DNA of 64,000 nt from Halococcus qingdaonensis (GTDB taxonomy: Archaea > Halobacteriota > Halobacteria > Halobacteriales > Halococcaceae): the NCBI RefSeq assembly GCF_024508235.1, contig NZ_CP101943.1, positions 1,054,001 through 1,118,000 on the forward strand, written 5' to 3'. The notes beneath the pieces are model-generated. The model ran no database searches. It was not told the DNA's origin and saw only the letters and a list, made by a program, of their open reading frames with translations. Below, in pieces: positions 34,221-41,837 of this stretch. The translations under genes were made by a program, and so were the position numbers. Each line of letters opens with the position of its first letter. The first letter of the stretch is position 1.

Positions 34221-35510
34221 TCAGTCGCTCCGATGAAAATCGATGGACAGAGAGCCGCTCCGCCGTTCGACGACCGTCTCCCGTGGTTCAGTGCGCGCGA
34301 TCGGCCGGCCATCTCTGAGAACGAGTGCGCGCGGGGCCCGCGTCCGGAGCGTGTTGAACGCGTCCGGACTGTGGTAGAGTACGAGCGAGCCCCTGTTGCC
34401 CTCTTCGAGCCCGTACCCCTCCACATCGAACACGGTCGCGTTCGCGTCGGTTAGCATCTCCCAGATCGTCTGCACGTCCTCGTGGCCGTTCATGTGTGCG
34501 TAGTGAACCAGGAGGTGGGCGGAATCGAGCGGGTCGGCCTTCCCGTAGTGATACCAGGGATCCATCACCGAATCGTGGCCGATGCCGACCGTCACGCCCG
34601 ACTCGTGGAGCTCGTCGATCCGCGTGTGCCCGCGCCGGCGCGGGTAGTCGTCGTAGCGCCCCTGGAGGACGCTGTTGTCCGGCGGGTTCGTGATGACGCT
34701 CACGTCGCTTTTGGCCAGCAATGAGATCAGTTTGTCCGCGTAGGCGTCCGGATACGAGTGCATCGCCGTCGTGTGACTCGCCGTGGTTCGCTCGCCGATG
34801 TCGTGCCGGTGGGCCTCGCTCGCGAGCACCTCCGTCATCCGGGAGCTCGGATCGTCCGTCTCGTCGATGTGGAGATCAAGCTGGATGTCGTGCTTCTGGG
34901 CGATCTCGACGGCGGTTTCGACCTCCTTCACCCCTTCCTCGCGCGTGTGCTCGTTGTGGGGAATGCCGCCGACGAGGTCTGGACCCATGCTGACGGCCTC
35001 GCGGAGGAGGTCCTCGTTTTCTTCCGCCGTAAAGACGCCCTCCTGCGGGAACGCGACGACCTGGAGATCGACGATGTCACTGACCTCCTCGCGCAGTTCG
35101 AGCAACGCCTCGAACCCGGTGAGCGTCTCCTCGGTGACGTCGGCGTGGGTTCTGACCCGCGTCACGCCGTTGGCCGCGAGCCACTCGATGACCTGCTCGG
35201 CTCGCTCTTTGACGCCGACGGTGGTGAGCTCCTGCTTTCGCTCGCCCCAGAGCTCGATCCCCGCCGCGAGCGTACCGACGTCGTTCCAGCAGGGCTCGCC
35301 GGCCGTGAGCGCCGCATCGAGATGGATATGTGGCTCGATCAGCGGCGGTGTGACGAACTTTCCGGCGGCGTCGTAGCGCTGGTCGCTATCGAACGCCGAC
35401 GGATCGCCCTCGCCGGCCGGCACGATCCGGTCGATCGTCCCGTCCCGGATCTCGATGTCCACCTCCTCGTCGGTGCGAGTCGTCGCACCCGTCACGATGA
35501 ACGACGCCAT
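34221..35510 (-). CDS. Cytosine-deaminase-like amidohydrolase (CodA type)
   Basis: A 429-residue amidohydrolase-superfamily protein with CodA-type motifs: EPHIHLDAAL (metal His pair), DLHIDETDDPSSRM (catalytic Glu), ASHTTAMHSYP, and the metal-binding GIGHDSVMDPWYHYG loop. CodA converts cytosine to uracil and ammonia. The motif GHDSVMDPW is close to the classical GHDDVFDPWY, but the family also includes N-isopropylammelide- and creatinine-type deaminases, so the substrate is provisional. Cytoplasmic. The gene is preceded by a private promoter region; no nucleobase permease is adjacent. Confidence 0.82.
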   Translation of the reverse strand: MASFIVTGATTRTDEEVDIEIRDGTIDRIVPAGEGDPSAFDSDQRYDAAGKFVTPPLIEPHIHLDAALTAGEPCWNDVGTLAAGIELWGERKQELTTVGVKERAEQVIEWLAANGVTRVRTHADVTEETLTGFEALLELREEVSDIVDLQVVAFPQEGVFTAEENEDLLREAVSMGPDLVGGIPHNEHTREEGVKEVETAVEIAQKHDIQLDLHIDETDDPSSRMTEVLASEAHRHDIGERTTASHTTAMHSYPDAYADKLISLLAKSDVSVITNPPDNSVLQGRYDDYPRRRGHTRIDELHESGVTVGIGHDSVMDPWYHYGKADPLDSAHLLVHYAHMNGHEDVQTIWEMLTDANATVFDVEGYGLEEGNRGSLVLYHSPDAFNTLRTRAPRALVLRDGRPIARTEPRETVVERRSGSLSIDFHRSD

Positions 35511-35659
35511 GTCCTCCGTACAGCGCCGACGGCGAAAAGTGCGTTGTTGGCGAACGACGGCGAACGATTGTTCAATGTTAGCGATCTGAAAACCAATAAA
35601 ACATCACGAACAGCCAATTTCGTTCCGCTGCGAAGCGGGTTCGGTCAGTTGCCACTGCT

Positions 35660-38290
35660 CTACGCCACTCGTGCGAGCAGTCGCTCCCGGAGCACGAGCA
35701 GACACGGCAACACCGTCATGCACGCGACGAACGCATAGACGATGCTCAACCCCGTCACGATGCCGAAGCGCTGGAGCGGCGGCGACAGCGCCAGCGCGAG
35801 CACCCCGAAGCCGGCCGCGGTCGTCACCGCGCTCCCGAGCAACGCGCCGCCGGTGCCAGTGAGCGTGGCCGACAGCGTGTCCGCCAGGGAATCGTGGCGC
35901 ACGCGCTCGTCGACGAACCGTTCGCTGACGTGGATACTGTAGTCCACGCCGAGGCCGATCGCGAGACTCGTGATGACGACCGTCTCGCTGTTGAACGGGA
36001 TGTCGAGGGCGGCCATCGTCCCGAGCAGCCACGCGAGCGCGATCAGGACGGGTACGAGCGCGATCACCCCCAGCCCCGGCGTTCGGCTTCGCCACCAGTA
36101 CAGCCCGGCTAGCAGCCCGAGAATGACCACCAGCGTGATGGCGAACCCTTCGACGAGCGTCTCGAACAGCGCGCTCTGGACGACCGCGGTGATGACCGGC
36201 CCGCCCGTTGCGGTGGCCGTCACCGGCGCGTCCCCTTCGATCGTCGACGCGACGTCCCGCACGTCGCCCGCGACCGTCTGGGAGGAGGCGTTGCCCTGGA
36301 CGCCGACGGTCAGCCTGGCGGACCGGTACGAGCCGTTGTCGGCCCGGGAGAGCACCGACGACGCCTGCTCCGGCGCGGCATCGAACAGGAGGTCGTACAC
36401 CGCCGCCGTATCCCGGTCCGGGAGACCGTCACCGTCCGTATCGCGCGTTGCGATCGCGTCGGCGACCGTCTCGTTTTGCGCGGCGACGCTCCGGAGAACG
36501 GACGACGGGCTCTCTATCGCGGCCCGTCCGTCGGCACCGACGACGATCGCCCCGCTTTGGCTGGTGTCTTCGGCCGCCTCGTCGGCGGCGGTCAACAGCG
36601 CCGGTGCGGTCACGTTCCCTTCCAGCAGTATCTGTCCGTCCGAATCCTGACCGCGCTGGCGGAAGTTCTCGCTCAGATAGTCGAGATCCTCGCTTACGTC
36701 GTAGTCACCGGGCGCGAACGGGCCCGGCAGCGAATCCATCCACGCTGGTGCGTCCTGGGGCAGGAAGTCGGCCTGGTTGAACTCCGTGTCGATACCGGTC
36801 GCGCCGTAGGCACCGCCGGCGGCGAGTACCACCGCGAGAACGACGACGAAGATCGGTGCGCGCCGGGCGAGCGTGGCCGTTCCCGAGAGCAGCCGGCGCA
36901 ACCACCCCGAGCCGACGCCGACGGCGGCGTTCCGTCGATCCCGGCCGCGACGATCGAAGAACCGTTCGAGTTCGAGTTTGAGCGCCGGGACGAGCGCCGC
37001 GAAGACGACGAAGATGGCGACGATCCCGACACCGCTCAGGATCGCGAAGTCCTGGATCGAGCCCAGTGGACTGATGTAGTTCGAGAGGAAGCCAACGGCC
37101 GTCGAGAACGCGGCGGTCGCCAGCGCGAGCACGACGCCGGCAACCCCGGCGCGCATCGCGGCCGTAGGATCGCGTCGCTCGACGGATCCGTCGTCGGTGT
37201 CGAGGATGCCTTCCCTGGCCTCGCGATAGCGCATGACGACGTGAAGCGAGTAGTCGATGCTCAGACCGATGAGCAGGAAGGGGACGGCGATCAGCGTCGA
37301 GTTCGACGGAATCCCGAGCCAGCCTTGGATACCGGCATACCAGACCAACACGACGGCGACGCCGAAGACGCTCACAAGCACGTCCATCAGGTCACGGTAG
37401 GCGATCGCGAGAACCACGAGCAGGAGGACGATCGCGATCGGCGTGATGATCGTGAACGTATCACCGATGGCCTGGGAGGATTCCTCGTCGATGATGCCCT
37501 GCCCGAAGACGAACGCGTCGGCGAAGCGGTTCTCGACCAGCGCGTCGATCGCCACCTGTGCGTCGTTGACCTCCTCTTCAGTCGCCACCGAATCGCCCGG
37601 GGGCGTCTGGAAGACGAGGGTAGTCCGCGCGTCGGCCTGTGTCGTGCCCGGTTCGTACGCCGTCGGCAGGAACTCGGCCGGGTCGTCGCCCGGAACGGAC
37701 GCATCCGGATCGAGGATGCGGCTGAGATACGTCTCGACCTGTGCGTCGGATCTGGATTCGAGGGCGGCGATCTGCTGATCGAGCGTCGGTTCCGTCGACC
37801 GTTCCGCTCCCGGGCCCGCCGTAGCGTTCGCGGTTGTTCCGTTGGACGCGGTCCCGTTGGAGTCGTCACCACCCGCGGCGTCGGCGCGCTCGCTCTGCTG
37901 GTGGGCGTAGGCGACGTTCGCCACGATGTTCTCGATACCGATCGCTCCCGTCTCCGCGCGCAGCGTCGCGTTGATCGATTCGTTGTCGTGGAACTGTTTC
38001 TGCAATCGGAGACTCTTCAGGAGAGATTCGCGCGTGAGGACGTTACCGCCGTTGTCCCTGACGACGACCTGCGAGACCACCGCGTCGTCGGTCCCGTAGG
38101 TCGCATCGATGCGATCGAGCGCCGCCTGCTCCGGCGAGTCGATACCAGCCTGGCCGATCTGACCGTCCTCCGTGGTGCCGACGACTGCCCCAGCGCCGAC
38201 GATCGCGGAGACGACGAGCAGCAGGGCGATTATCAGCCGACTCCGCGAGACGAGGAATTCCGCGTAGCGGGACGGAATGTCGCGTTTCAT
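35660..38290 (-). CDS. RND/MMPL family exporter
   Basis: An 876-residue transporter with the duplicated RND architecture: one N-terminal membrane helix, a large external loop (about residues 40-285), a five-helix block (DUF/SSD-like, residues about 285-460), then a second helix, external loop and five-helix block. Conserved acidic transport segments appear as GLSIDYSLHVVMRYREAREG and GLGVDYSIHVSERFVDE (GxxxDY). It lacks adaptor or outer-membrane partners, as expected for archaea. Substrate unknown (lipids, hopanoid-like or hydrophobic compounds). A 25-codon frame overlaps its start (38287-38364). Confidence 0.88.
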   Translation of the reverse strand: MKRDIPSRYAEFLVSRSRLIIALLLVVSAIVGAGAVVGTTEDGQIGQAGIDSPEQAALDRIDATYGTDDAVVSQVVVRDNGGNVLTRESLLKSLRLQKQFHDNESINATLRAETGAIGIENIVANVAYAHQQSERADAAGGDDSNGTASNGTTANATAGPGAERSTEPTLDQQIAALESRSDAQVETYLSRILDPDASVPGDDPAEFLPTAYEPGTTQADARTTLVFQTPPGDSVATEEEVNDAQVAIDALVENRFADAFVFGQGIIDEESSQAIGDTFTIITPIAIVLLLVVLAIAYRDLMDVLVSVFGVAVVLVWYAGIQGWLGIPSNSTLIAVPFLLIGLSIDYSLHVVMRYREAREGILDTDDGSVERRDPTAAMRAGVAGVVLALATAAFSTAVGFLSNYISPLGSIQDFAILSGVGIVAIFVVFAALVPALKLELERFFDRRGRDRRNAAVGVGSGWLRRLLSGTATLARRAPIFVVVLAVVLAAGGAYGATGIDTEFNQADFLPQDAPAWMDSLPGPFAPGDYDVSEDLDYLSENFRQRGQDSDGQILLEGNVTAPALLTAADEAAEDTSQSGAIVVGADGRAAIESPSSVLRSVAAQNETVADAIATRDTDGDGLPDRDTAAVYDLLFDAAPEQASSVLSRADNGSYRSARLTVGVQGNASSQTVAGDVRDVASTIEGDAPVTATATGGPVITAVVQSALFETLVEGFAITLVVILGLLAGLYWWRSRTPGLGVIALVPVLIALAWLLGTMAALDIPFNSETVVITSLAIGLGVDYSIHVSERFVDERVRHDSLADTLSATLTGTGGALLGSAVTTAAGFGVLALALSPPLQRFGIVTGLSIVYAFVACMTVLPCLLVLRERLLARVA

Positions 38291-38364
38291 CGGCTCCCGT
38301 TCCTATCCATCTCGGAAACGACCGCACGATCCCGTTCTCGATCCGCCGTTGCGTCTCCGTTCAT
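38287..38364 (-). CDS. Possible 25-aa leader ORF before the RND exporter
   Basis: On the minus strand ATG 38364 opens a 25-codon frame (MNGDATADRERDRAVV, ending RNGSR) that stops in TGA overlapping the exporter ATG as ATGA. GGAGG lies 6 nt upstream of the small ATG, and CCTTATC (38386-38392) lies 22-28 nt upstream. The signals suggest translation begins here and couples into the exporter. Highly charged; no family. Confidence 0.4.
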   Translation of the reverse strand: MNGDATADRERDRAVVSEMDRNGSR

Positions 38365-38489
38365 ACCCGTCCTCCGAGAGGAACTGATAAGGAGCGATGG
38401 AAGGCTCCCAGAACGTGGGAGAGCCGTTCCGATCGGGCAGAGACGACACTTACGAACTGTGACGAGAAGATGGTGAGAGGGGGAGAGGT

Positions 38490-38765
38490 CTACGTCCGAT
38501 AGAGCCCGACGATCATGACGGCGAACCCGGCACAGATGATCACGCTTTCGAGCAGCATGCCGAGCGTGATCGACGCGCCGCCGAGGTGGTGGAACGCACC
38601 CACGAGAACGGTGCCGAGGGTGATGACCGCCAGCCCCAGCGCGAAATACTGGAGTCCGGCGATCCGCGTTCGATCGTAGGCTCTGTAGGCCATCAGGGAG
38701 ACGACGCCGCCGAGAACGAGCGCGGTGAGTTTGACGACGAGCAACGACGCGACGAGGGGGTCCAT
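38490..38765 (-). CDS. DUF7521-like three-helix membrane protein
   Basis: A 91-residue protein starting MDPLVASLLVVKLTALVLGG with three hydrophobic segments (about 8-28, 41-60 and 66-88), ending in a short GLYRT cytoplasmic tail. It resembles the small haloarchaeal DUF7521 membrane proteins, which typically follow an HTH gene. Its ATG (38765) shares one base with the stop of the winged-helix gene upstream, so the two are co-translated. This suggests a membrane sensor for the adjacent regulator. Confidence 0.7.
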   Translation of the reverse strand: MDPLVASLLVVKLTALVLGGVVSLMAYRAYDRTRIAGLQYFALGLAVITLGTVLVGAFHHLGGASITLGMLLESVIICAGFAVMIVGLYRT

Positions 38766-39217
38766 CACGACTCCTCCTTCATCGCCGACCAGAACGTGGC
38801 CAGTCGATCCTCGGCATTCGTCTCCGGACGCGTCACCGACATGGTGAACCCGCCGTCGTCGTCGACACCGATGGTGATCTCCGAGAAATCCCGCTCGTAG
38901 AGCGTGACGTTCGGCCCGTCGCGGCGCACCTCCGTGTACTCCCTGACGAGGCCCGATTCCCGGAGCAGTTCGAGCTTGCGATACACCGTCGAACTCGACA
39001 GTTCGCACTCGTCGCGGAGCTCGCTCGCGGATTTCGGGCTGTCCAACAGCGACAGGATCGCCCGGCAGTGATCGTCGTCGAGCGATTGCAACACCGTCTG
39101 GAGCGAGGGGTCATCGGGGTCGTCGGCCGTCAAGCGAGCCATTGCTGTGGAGCCGTCCGTGGTGTCCGTGTTCGACGGGATCAGTGATAACCGGTTCGAC
39201 CCGACGTGGTCACTCAT
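38765..39217 (-). CDS. Winged-helix (ArsR-type) transcription regulator
   Basis: A 150-residue protein. An N-terminal linker precedes a winged HTH at about residues 38-100: SLQTVLQSLDDDHCRAIL, then SPKSASELRDECELSSSTVYRKLELLRESGLVREY. That is the helix-turn-helix with recognition helix seen in haloarchaeal ArsR-like regulators. The C-terminal half forms beta strands (NVTLYERDFSEITIGV). ATG 39217 has a GGGGAG-type sequence 7 nt upstream; ATG 39142 (MARLTADD) is an alternative. It is followed without gap by the DUF7521-like membrane protein, its probable partner. Confidence 0.8.
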   Translation of the reverse strand: MSDHVGSNRLSLIPSNTDTTDGSTAMARLTADDPDDPSLQTVLQSLDDDHCRAILSLLDSPKSASELRDECELSSSTVYRKLELLRESGLVREYTEVRRDGPNVTLYERDFSEITIGVDDDGGFTMSVTRPETNAEDRLATFWSAMKEES

Positions 39218-39409
39218 TCGAGGACTCCCCCCACGATTTCGCTCCGGGCGTCGGCGTCGATCATCGCTGCTATCGCTCGTTCTTTCGGTGGCTGGGGTAT
39301 AGTGGTCTCGGTCGTTCCCAGATCGCCGGAATGGCACGATCCCGGTCGTCGGGCGAGTCGCTGGCCCCAGCCCGTGGCACTCCCACGATCTGGGACTCCT
39401 CCGATGGGG

Positions 39410-39416
39410 TTTATAT
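39410..39416 (+). promoter_or_regulatory. TATA box upstream of small ORF and CopD-like gene
   Basis: TTTATAT at 39410-39416 lies 20-26 nt upstream of an ATG at 39436 and about 150 nt upstream of the CopD-like gene ATG. A transcript from it would start close to the small ORF. Confidence 0.55.
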
Positions 39417-39435
39417 CCCACCCCCGAACGGTCCG

Positions 39436-39567
39436 ATGATGACGAACGGAGTAACCGGACGAACCCACCCGAGGGATGCCGAACGAACGACTGAAAATCG
39501 ACAGGCAGGCCAAGGAACGAAAGCCACGTCGACGAGCGAACGGTCAGACACGAGGGGGCGCGGATGA
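39436..39567 (+). CDS. Possible 43-aa leader ORF before CopD-like gene
   Basis: ATG 39436 opens a 43-codon frame (MMTNGVTGRTHP, ending RSDTRGRG) whose TGA overlaps the next ATG as ATGA. The TATA box at 39410-39416 places the transcript start at about this ATG, so a leaderless message would be translated here first. Rich in Thr, Arg and Ser; no family. Confidence 0.35.
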   Translation: MMTNGVTGRTHPRDAERTTENRQAGQGTKATSTSERSDTRGRG

Positions 39568-40004
39568 CGAGCGTGCTCGACGTGGCGATGACCATCCACA
39601 CGATCTTCGCTGCATTGTGGACGGGTGGCACGCTCGTCGTTGCGGGTGCCGTCATCCCGGCTGCGCGCAGCGAGCTGCTGAATACGGACGGACTGGCGCT
39701 CGTGACACGCCGATTTCGCTATCTCACGGCCGCGTCGGTGCTGCTGCTGTTGTTCAGCGGTGGCCATCTCGCGGGGACGCTCTACACCGCCGAAACGCTC
39801 CAGACGACGGGCCGGGGAAACCTCGTCCTGACGATGGTCGGCCTCTGGCTCGTCCTCGCAGTCGTGCTGTTCTTCGGGTTCCGTCGCTTGTCCGGCAGTC
39901 GATCGAACCAGTCGGCAGTAGCCGCGGCAACGAACGCACGACCGTGGTTTCTCGGGGCGAGTGTCGTCTCGATAGCGCTGCTCGTCGTCGCCGGGCTGCT
40001 GTGA
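39564..40004 (+). CDS. CopD-like/DUF2269-type membrane protein
   Basis: A 146-residue protein with four membrane segments (about 8-30, 52-72, 84-105 and 126-146). The first segment has a conserved His (MTIHTIFAALWTGG) and the second region has FSGGHLAGTL, resembling CopD-like copper-resistance/DUF2269 haem- or metal-linked membrane proteins. No soluble domain. Its ATG overlaps the small leader frame, and the TATA box is 150 nt upstream. Exact role unknown. Confidence 0.7.
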   Translation: MTSVLDVAMTIHTIFAALWTGGTLVVAGAVIPAARSELLNTDGLALVTRRFRYLTAASVLLLLFSGGHLAGTLYTAETLQTTGRGNLVLTMVGLWLVLAVVLFFGFRRLSGSRSNQSAVAAATNARPWFLGASVVSIALLVVAGLL

Positions 40005-40110
40005 ACTGATTCGAAACTCGTCGTTCCGAACACTCCCGACGGATAGTCGGAAAACGGCGTCGCGATCTCGATGCGCAAGCGCTAACTACTGAAGAGTACC
40101 ACCGATCGAT

Positions 40111-40269
40111 ATGCCGATCACCGACGAGGAGTTCGAGCGGTATCAACGGAACGGCTATCTCGTCGTCGAGGACGTTCTCGCCCCCGACGAGGTCGAGTCG
40201 GTCACGCAACGCCTCCGCCAGTACGTTCGCGGCGAGCGGGCCGAAGACGAGTTCTCGGGGTGTGTCTGA
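40111..40269 (+). pseudogene. Truncated phytanoyl-CoA dioxygenase N-terminus
   Basis: A 52-codon frame reading MPITDEEFERYQRNGYLVVEDV, then LAPDEVESVTQRLRQYVRGE. This is the start of the PhyH (phytanoyl-CoA dioxygenase) family; real members continue for over 200 residues with the Fe(II)/2-oxoglutarate site, all missing here. The frame ends FSGCV then TGA, and the NRAMP-like GTG follows with no gap. It looks like a gene cut by a deletion whose promoter now serves the transporter. Confidence 0.7.
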
Positions 40270-41616
40270 GTGAGCGTCGCGGAGCGGTTTCGGTCGTTCA
40301 CCGGCAGTATCGGACCGACGTGGCTCGCGGGGGCCATCGCGGCGGGTCCGGCGACGATGGCCAGCCTCATCACCGGCGGTGCGAGCTTCGGTTACACGCT
40401 GCTCTGGGTCGCCCTGCTCTCGGCGATCCTGGGTGCGGTGTCACAGTATCTCGCCATGCGACTTGGCCTCCTCACCGAGGCGGGCATCGTCGCCGTCGTC
40501 GAGGAGCATCTCGGAAACACGTGGGCGTGGCTGCTCGTCGTCGATGCCGTACTCGCCGCAGGACTGGCACAGCTCGTCATCATGAAGACGGTCGCCGGCG
40601 TCTCGGCGACGATCACCGGCATCGACGCACGCGCCTGGGCGGTCGTCTGGGCACTCGTGCTCGCGGCCGGGCTCGCTGGCGGTGGCTATCGCCTCGCCGA
40701 GACGGGCGCGAAACTGCTCGTCTCGCTGGTCGTCCTCGCCTTCCTCGCCTCGCTGTTCGTCGTCCCGATCGACCTCTCGGCGGCGGCCGGCGGGCTCGTC
40801 CCGCGGATCCCCGCCGGCGTGGACGGCGCGCTCGTCGCCGCCGGCATCCTCGGCGGCGCGGTCCACGTCACGCTCGTGACGATGCAGTCGTACACGATGG
40901 ACGCGCACGGCTGGAGCCGTGACGACATCGATCTCGCCCGGTTCGACGTCGGTCTCTCGATGCTCGGCGCGTTCGGGATCTACAGCCTCGCCATCTTCCT
41001 CGTGGCCGCGTCGGTGCTCCACGGGCCGGGTGTCTCGGGAGCCGAGCTGACCGCGACCGCGGCCGCACAGGCGCTCGGCCCGCTCGTCGGCGACGCCGCG
41101 AGCTGGCTGTTCCTGGTCGGTCTCTGGGGCGCGGCCGTCTCGACGCTCGGCGCGAACACGGTCGTTCCGCCCTATCTCCTCGCCGACAAGTTCGGCTGGG
41201 AGCGCGACGTCTCCGACGACCGCTACCGGGCGGCTATCGTCGTCGTCGCGCTGGCGGGTATCGGCGGCGTCTTCATCGGCGGCGAGGCGTTCCCGCTGCT
41301 CGTGCTGACGCTCGCGTTCGGTCTCGTCGGCACGCCGTTCGCGCTCGCAGTCGTGCTCTACCTGCTCAACGATCGGCAGGCGGTGCCGGAGACGAACTCG
41401 ACGCTCGCCAACGTCGGCGGGCTCGCACTCGTCGGCGTCACCGCCGTCACGGCCGGCTCGTTCCTCCAGGGACAGGTCGCGAGCGGGCTGACACCGGTCA
41501 CGCTGTTCGTGCTCGCGTTCGCCGTCGTGCTCGCGGTCGCGACGGTGCTGTTGCTCGCGCTGTTCGTTCGCGAGCGGTTCGACGGCACCGACACGACCGC
41601 CGAATCGATGGGGTAG
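40270..41616 (+). CDS. NRAMP-like metal transporter
   Basis: A 448-residue protein with 11 predicted membrane segments and NRAMP-like topology. The metal-binding DPGN motif of helix 1 in true NRAMPs is not present: the corresponding place reads GPATMASLITGG. The MPH motif of helix 6 is also altered (VHVTLVTMQSYTM). It may carry Mg, Al-like or other ions, as do divergent NRAMP-related transporters (for example NrmT). It starts with GTG at 40270, immediately after the stop of the PhyH remnant. No ribosome-binding site is clear, so translation may depend on the upstream fragment. Confidence 0.75.
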   Translation: MSVAERFRSFTGSIGPTWLAGAIAAGPATMASLITGGASFGYTLLWVALLSAILGAVSQYLAMRLGLLTEAGIVAVVEEHLGNTWAWLLVVDAVLAAGLAQLVIMKTVAGVSATITGIDARAWAVVWALVLAAGLAGGGYRLAETGAKLLVSLVVLAFLASLFVVPIDLSAAAGGLVPRIPAGVDGALVAAGILGGAVHVTLVTMQSYTMDAHGWSRDDIDLARFDVGLSMLGAFGIYSLAIFLVAASVLHGPGVSGAELTATAAAQALGPLVGDAASWLFLVGLWGAAVSTLGANTVVPPYLLADKFGWERDVSDDRYRAAIVVVALAGIGGVFIGGEAFPLLVLTLAFGLVGTPFALAVVLYLLNDRQAVPETNSTLANVGGLALVGVTAVTAGSFLQGQVASGLTPVTLFVLAFAVVLAVATVLLLALFVRERFDGTDTTAESMG

Positions 41617-41715
41617 ATCGGTTCTCGCAGTTCTTCTTCGGTCACTGGACGACGATATACGGATTTTCGAGACGACCCGGAGTCGCATGCAATTGTTTCA
41701 CTTACATAGTTCGCG

Positions 41716-41728
41716 ATTCGTGACGAAT
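41716..41728. repeat. Short inverted repeat upstream of the OPT gene
   Basis: ATTCGT-G-ACGAAT (6-bp arms, 1-nt spacer) lies in the 220-bp AT-richer gap between the NRAMP-like and OPT genes, about 110 bp before the OPT ATG. Possible operator; weak on its own. Confidence 0.3.
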
Positions 41729-41837
41729 ATCACGACTGAGTTGACGTTTGTTGTCTTGAGACACGATAGACAGCCGGTTAGCGAGATCAGTGCGCAATTC
41801 TTTCCGTACTTGGGCAAATACTGCGGGGTAGTTTCAC

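Noticed and set aside
36476-38476. 666-codon plus-strand frame
   Set aside because: Antisense shadow of the RND exporter; composition not protein-like.
39214-39264. 16-codon frame overlapping the HTH gene by ATGA
   Set aside because: ATGA overlaps are expected by chance in GC-rich DNA, and this one has no promoter or ribosome-binding evidence of its own. It shows why the other leader ORFs are given low confidence.
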